Shown one piece after another: positions 4,706 to 5,975 of a stretch of DNA of 5,975 bases (position 1 is its first letter; each line of letters begins with the position of its first letter). A program made the translations under genes and the position numbers. This stretch comes from Candidatus Cloacimonadota bacterium (GTDB lineage Bacteria; Cloacimonadota; Cloacimonadia; Cloacimonadales; Cloacimonadaceae). The stretch lies in the NCBI GenBank assembly GCA_023421135.1, contig JAEZUG010000087.1, forward strand, positions 1-5,975, written 5' to 3'. Under the pieces are notes generated by a model. It saw only the letters and a list, made by a program, of their open reading frames with translations, did not search any database and was not told the origin of the DNA.

Positions 4706-5482
4706 ATGCTCTTATCCACTTGGATCAGCGCTCTGGTGGGAATTCTCATCCTGGGCGCTATCACTACCCTGGTCAAAGACAAGGAAAAGCTCTGGCTGCT
4801 GGTCGGAGCCGGGTTCATCCTCGGTCTGGCAGTCTTTGGCTCGCTGATCGTGCAGAGCCGCGAACGTGAGAAAACCATGCGCGTGGTGGGTTATGCCACC
4901 AAAGCCTTCGAATCCGACCTGGTGAAGTGGAACGTTAGCCTGAGCCGTCGCACCGATGCTGCCTCCCAAAGCCAGGGCATCCGCGATCTTGCCGGAGATA
5001 CCGCCCGTTTCAAGGCATTCCTGCTGGAAAAAGGCTTCACCGAGGCCGATATTCTGATGAATCCTGCTCAGATCAATCCACTTAACGATAACTACGGCAA
5101 TCTGATCGGCTACAATGTGGCGCAGGCTTTCGTGATCACCTCCAAAAGCCTGGATGCTGTGCAGGAGATCGCGCTCAAGCCGGAACTGCTTTCCGAGCTG
5201 GGGATCACCACGGAGAACTCCTATCTGGCCTATTTCTACACCCAGTTGCCGGAGCTGAAGAAGACCCTTTTGGCCGAGGCCACGCAAGACGCCATGGCGC
5301 GTGCCACAGAGATCAGTTCTGCCGCCAAAACCCGCTTGGGTAAGCTGATCAACGCCCGGGCCGGAGTCTTCCAGATCACCGAACCTTATTCCACGGAAGT
5401 ATCGGATTACGGTATCTACAGCACTTCCACCCGCAGCAAACACATCTCTGTGACGCTCACGGCGGAGTTTCAATTAAAGTGA
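4706..5482 (+). CDS. Membrane-anchored SIMPL (DUF541) domain protein
   Basis: The 258-aa protein has two hydrophobic segments, about residues 6-23 (WISALVGILILGAITTLV) and 29-49 (LWLLVGAGFILGLAVFGSLIV), joined by the charged loop KDKEK. The positive-inside rule places that loop in the cytoplasm and the large C-terminal domain outside. Residues about 57-258 fit the SIMPL/DUF541 fold of E. coli YggE and BP26: VVGYATKAFESDLVKWNVSL opening, TEADI, a middle NxxGYNVAQAFVI strand, the YFYTQL and AxxRAxEI helix, and a closing HISVTLTAEFQL strand. SIMPL proteins are envelope proteins with links to oxidative stress and ring-shaped oligomers, but the biochemical role is unsettled. The frame is open to 4649, but ATG 4706 has AGAGGAG 7 nt upstream and starts exactly before the membrane segment. 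It sits 1 nt after tsaE. Its TGA lies inside the first unit of a heptamer array. Confidence 0.88.
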   Translation: MLLSTWISALVGILILGAITTLVKDKEKLWLLVGAGFILGLAVFGSLIVQSREREKTMRVVGYATKAFESDLVKWNVSLSRRTDAASQSQGIRDLAGDTARFKAFLLEKGFTEADILMNPAQINPLNDNYGNLIGYNVAQAFVITSKSLDAVQEIALKPELLSELGITTENSYLAYFYTQLPELKKTLLAEATQDAMARATEISSAAKTRLGKLINARAGVFQITEPYSTEVSDYGIYSTSTRSKHISVTLTAEFQLK

Positions 5483-5537
5483 ACAGTGATCAGTGAACAG
5501 AGAACAGAGAGTGACAGGTGACGAGTGACGAGTGACT
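5478..5537. repeat. AGTGANC heptamer array overlapping the SIMPL gene stop codon
   Basis: Four heptamers abut at 5478, 5485, 5492 and 5499 (AGTGAAC, AGTGATC, AGTGAAC, AGAGAAC). Degraded GTGAC-type units follow, ending with AGTGACG at 5524 and AGTGACT at 5531. The first unit supplies the gene's TGA (5480-5482). Units 1-3 place TGA in all three frames. It is the same family, inverted, as the repeat at 30-41. Confidence 0.8.
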
Positions 5538-5587
5538 AGATAGGTAATGCGTAGCTGGGAGACAACGGCTGTACAAAGTGATCAAAA

Positions 5588-5656
5588 CCCTGAAGGGGCG
5601 TCCATCTGCGAGCGAAAGGTGGCAACCCATCGATCAGACGGATCACCTCTTCAGGG
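5588..5656. other. Elongated structured element, possible RNA or repeat-family hairpin
   Basis: CCCTGAAG (5588-5595) pairs with CTTCAGGG (5649-5656), extended by three more pairs including a G-T (5596-5598 with 5646-5648). After a small bulge, 5601-5608 pairs with 5635-5642 with a single A/C mismatch. The apex can form GGT (5618-5620) with ACC (5625-5627) around GGCA. In total about 18-20 pairs fold 69 nt into one rod. CCCTGAAG-bounded palindromic segments occur as dispersed repeats in other FCB-type genomes as I recall, so a repeat is as likely as an independent RNA. Orientation is unknown. Confidence 0.5.
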
Positions 5657-5687
5657 CTTCCCATCATCAGCGTTCTATCCTTTTCAC

Positions 5688-5721
5688 GAGGATTTAAGGA
5701 TTAGAGGAATGTAAGGATTGG
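5688..5721. repeat. Degenerate AAGGATT 8-9-mer array
   Basis: Units GAGGATTT (5688), AAGGATTA (5696), GAGGAATGT (5704) and AAGGATTGG (5713) follow one another with spacings of 8, 8 and 9. It is similar in style to the 9-mer blocks after the regulator gene but has a different consensus. Confidence 0.55.
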
Positions 5722-5816
5722 CTTCATTACGGAAAGACTATTGAATAATAACCTGTTTCCAGACATTCCACGAGAATCCGTCAGGGTACACTCGTTGCCA
5801 CCTATTGTTCACATTA

Positions 5817-5843
5817 TGTCATTCCTGCGAAGGCAGGAATCCA
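5817..5843 (+). repeat. Palindromic repeat, copy 4
   Basis: The core is ATTCCTGC-GAAG-GCAGGAAT at 5821-5840. Stem arms match copies 1-3 exactly; only the loop differs (GAAG for GCAG). Flanks TGTC and CCA are shared with the other copies. Confidence 0.9.
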
Positions 5844-5886
5844 TGGGCACTACAACCCGTTGTTCTACATCTGGTTAACAAGTGTA

Positions 5887-5953
5887 TGGATTCCTGCCTT
5901 CCCACCCCACCAAACCGTAAGCGGTTTGGCGAGGCCCCGGTCGCAGGAATGAC
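5887..5953 (-). repeat. Palindromic repeat, copy 5 (inverted), split by an insertion
   Basis: TGGATTCCTGCCTTC at 5887-5901 and GCAGGAATGAC at 5943-5953 are the two halves of an inverted copy with the same CTTC loop as copy 4 (reverse complement of GAAG). They are separated by 41 nt. Joined directly they restore a perfect unit. Confidence 0.85.
5902..5942. mobile_element. Small palindromic insert within repeat copy 5
   Basis: The 41-nt segment lies at the loop edge of copy 5. TC occurs at both edges (5900-5901 and 5941-5942), so it can be read as a 39-nt insert with a 2-nt target duplication, though 2 nt may be chance. It contains a perfect 8-bp hairpin, CCAAACCG-TAAG-CGGTTTGG (5910-5929), followed at once by CGAGG (5930-5934). 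It encodes nothing, so it could only move with help from elsewhere. Confidence 0.45.
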
Positions 5954-5975
5954 GATACGCAGAGCAGAGAGGTAA

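Larger units (their letters stand above)
5483..5975. other. 493-nt gene-free tail of the window
   Basis: No credible ORF is present. It contains the heptamer array, a long structured hairpin (5588-5656), a GGATT-type array (5688-5721) and two further palindromic repeats, one interrupted (all listed separately). The stretch of about 5722-5816 shows nothing I can assign. No terminator-like stem with a T-run follows the SIMPL gene. Confidence 0.7.

Noticed and set aside
5588..5656. Integron attC site or hammerhead ribozyme
   Set aside because: No GTTRRRY/RYYYAAC core sites at the ends. A CTGATGA-like stretch on the minus strand just outside lacks the required stem II and GAAA layout.

Overview
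The window is bacterial and carries six protein genes, all on the + strand. They form two compact clusters separated and flanked by repeat-rich intergenic DNA. The best lineage clue is the PorX-type fusion of a response-regulator receiver with a PglZ/alkaline-phosphatase-like domain, which is typical of the Bacteroidota/FCB group. The mid-range GC, the dense short palindromes and the degenerate 7-9-mer arrays make me think of Cloacimonadota or a related uncultured FCB lineage. That placement is inference; no rRNA is present to test it.

Cluster 1 (161-3695) has four genes with every junction overlapping. They are a secreted MORN/YwqK-repeat protein, panB (pantothenate/CoA synthesis), an unrecognised helical charged protein of 207 aa, and the PorX-like regulator. 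The overlaps are 8, 17 and 1 nt, and each downstream start has a purine-rich ribosome-binding site inside the upstream gene, so the cluster looks like one translationally coupled operon. The 207-aa protein directly ahead of the regulator is the most interesting unknown gene.

Cluster 2 (4258-5482) is tsaE, the ATPase of tRNA t6A synthesis, followed one base later by a two-helix membrane-anchored SIMPL/DUF541 protein. A pair of GC-rich hairpins precedes tsaE, and the larger one ends directly against the tsaE Shine-Dalgarno sequence.

The non-coding parts are 1-145, 3696-4257 (562 nt) and 5483-5975 (493 nt). They are not empty. They hold five copies of a 20-nt palindrome (ATTCCTGC-N4-GCAGGAAT) in both orientations, one of them split by an inserted 39-41-nt palindromic segment. 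They also hold tandem 7-mer, 8-mer and 9-mer arrays, several small hairpins sharing a design, and one elongated, well-paired structure of about 70 nt (5588-5656). I see no tRNA, rRNA, CRISPR array, transposase or convincing rho-independent terminator.
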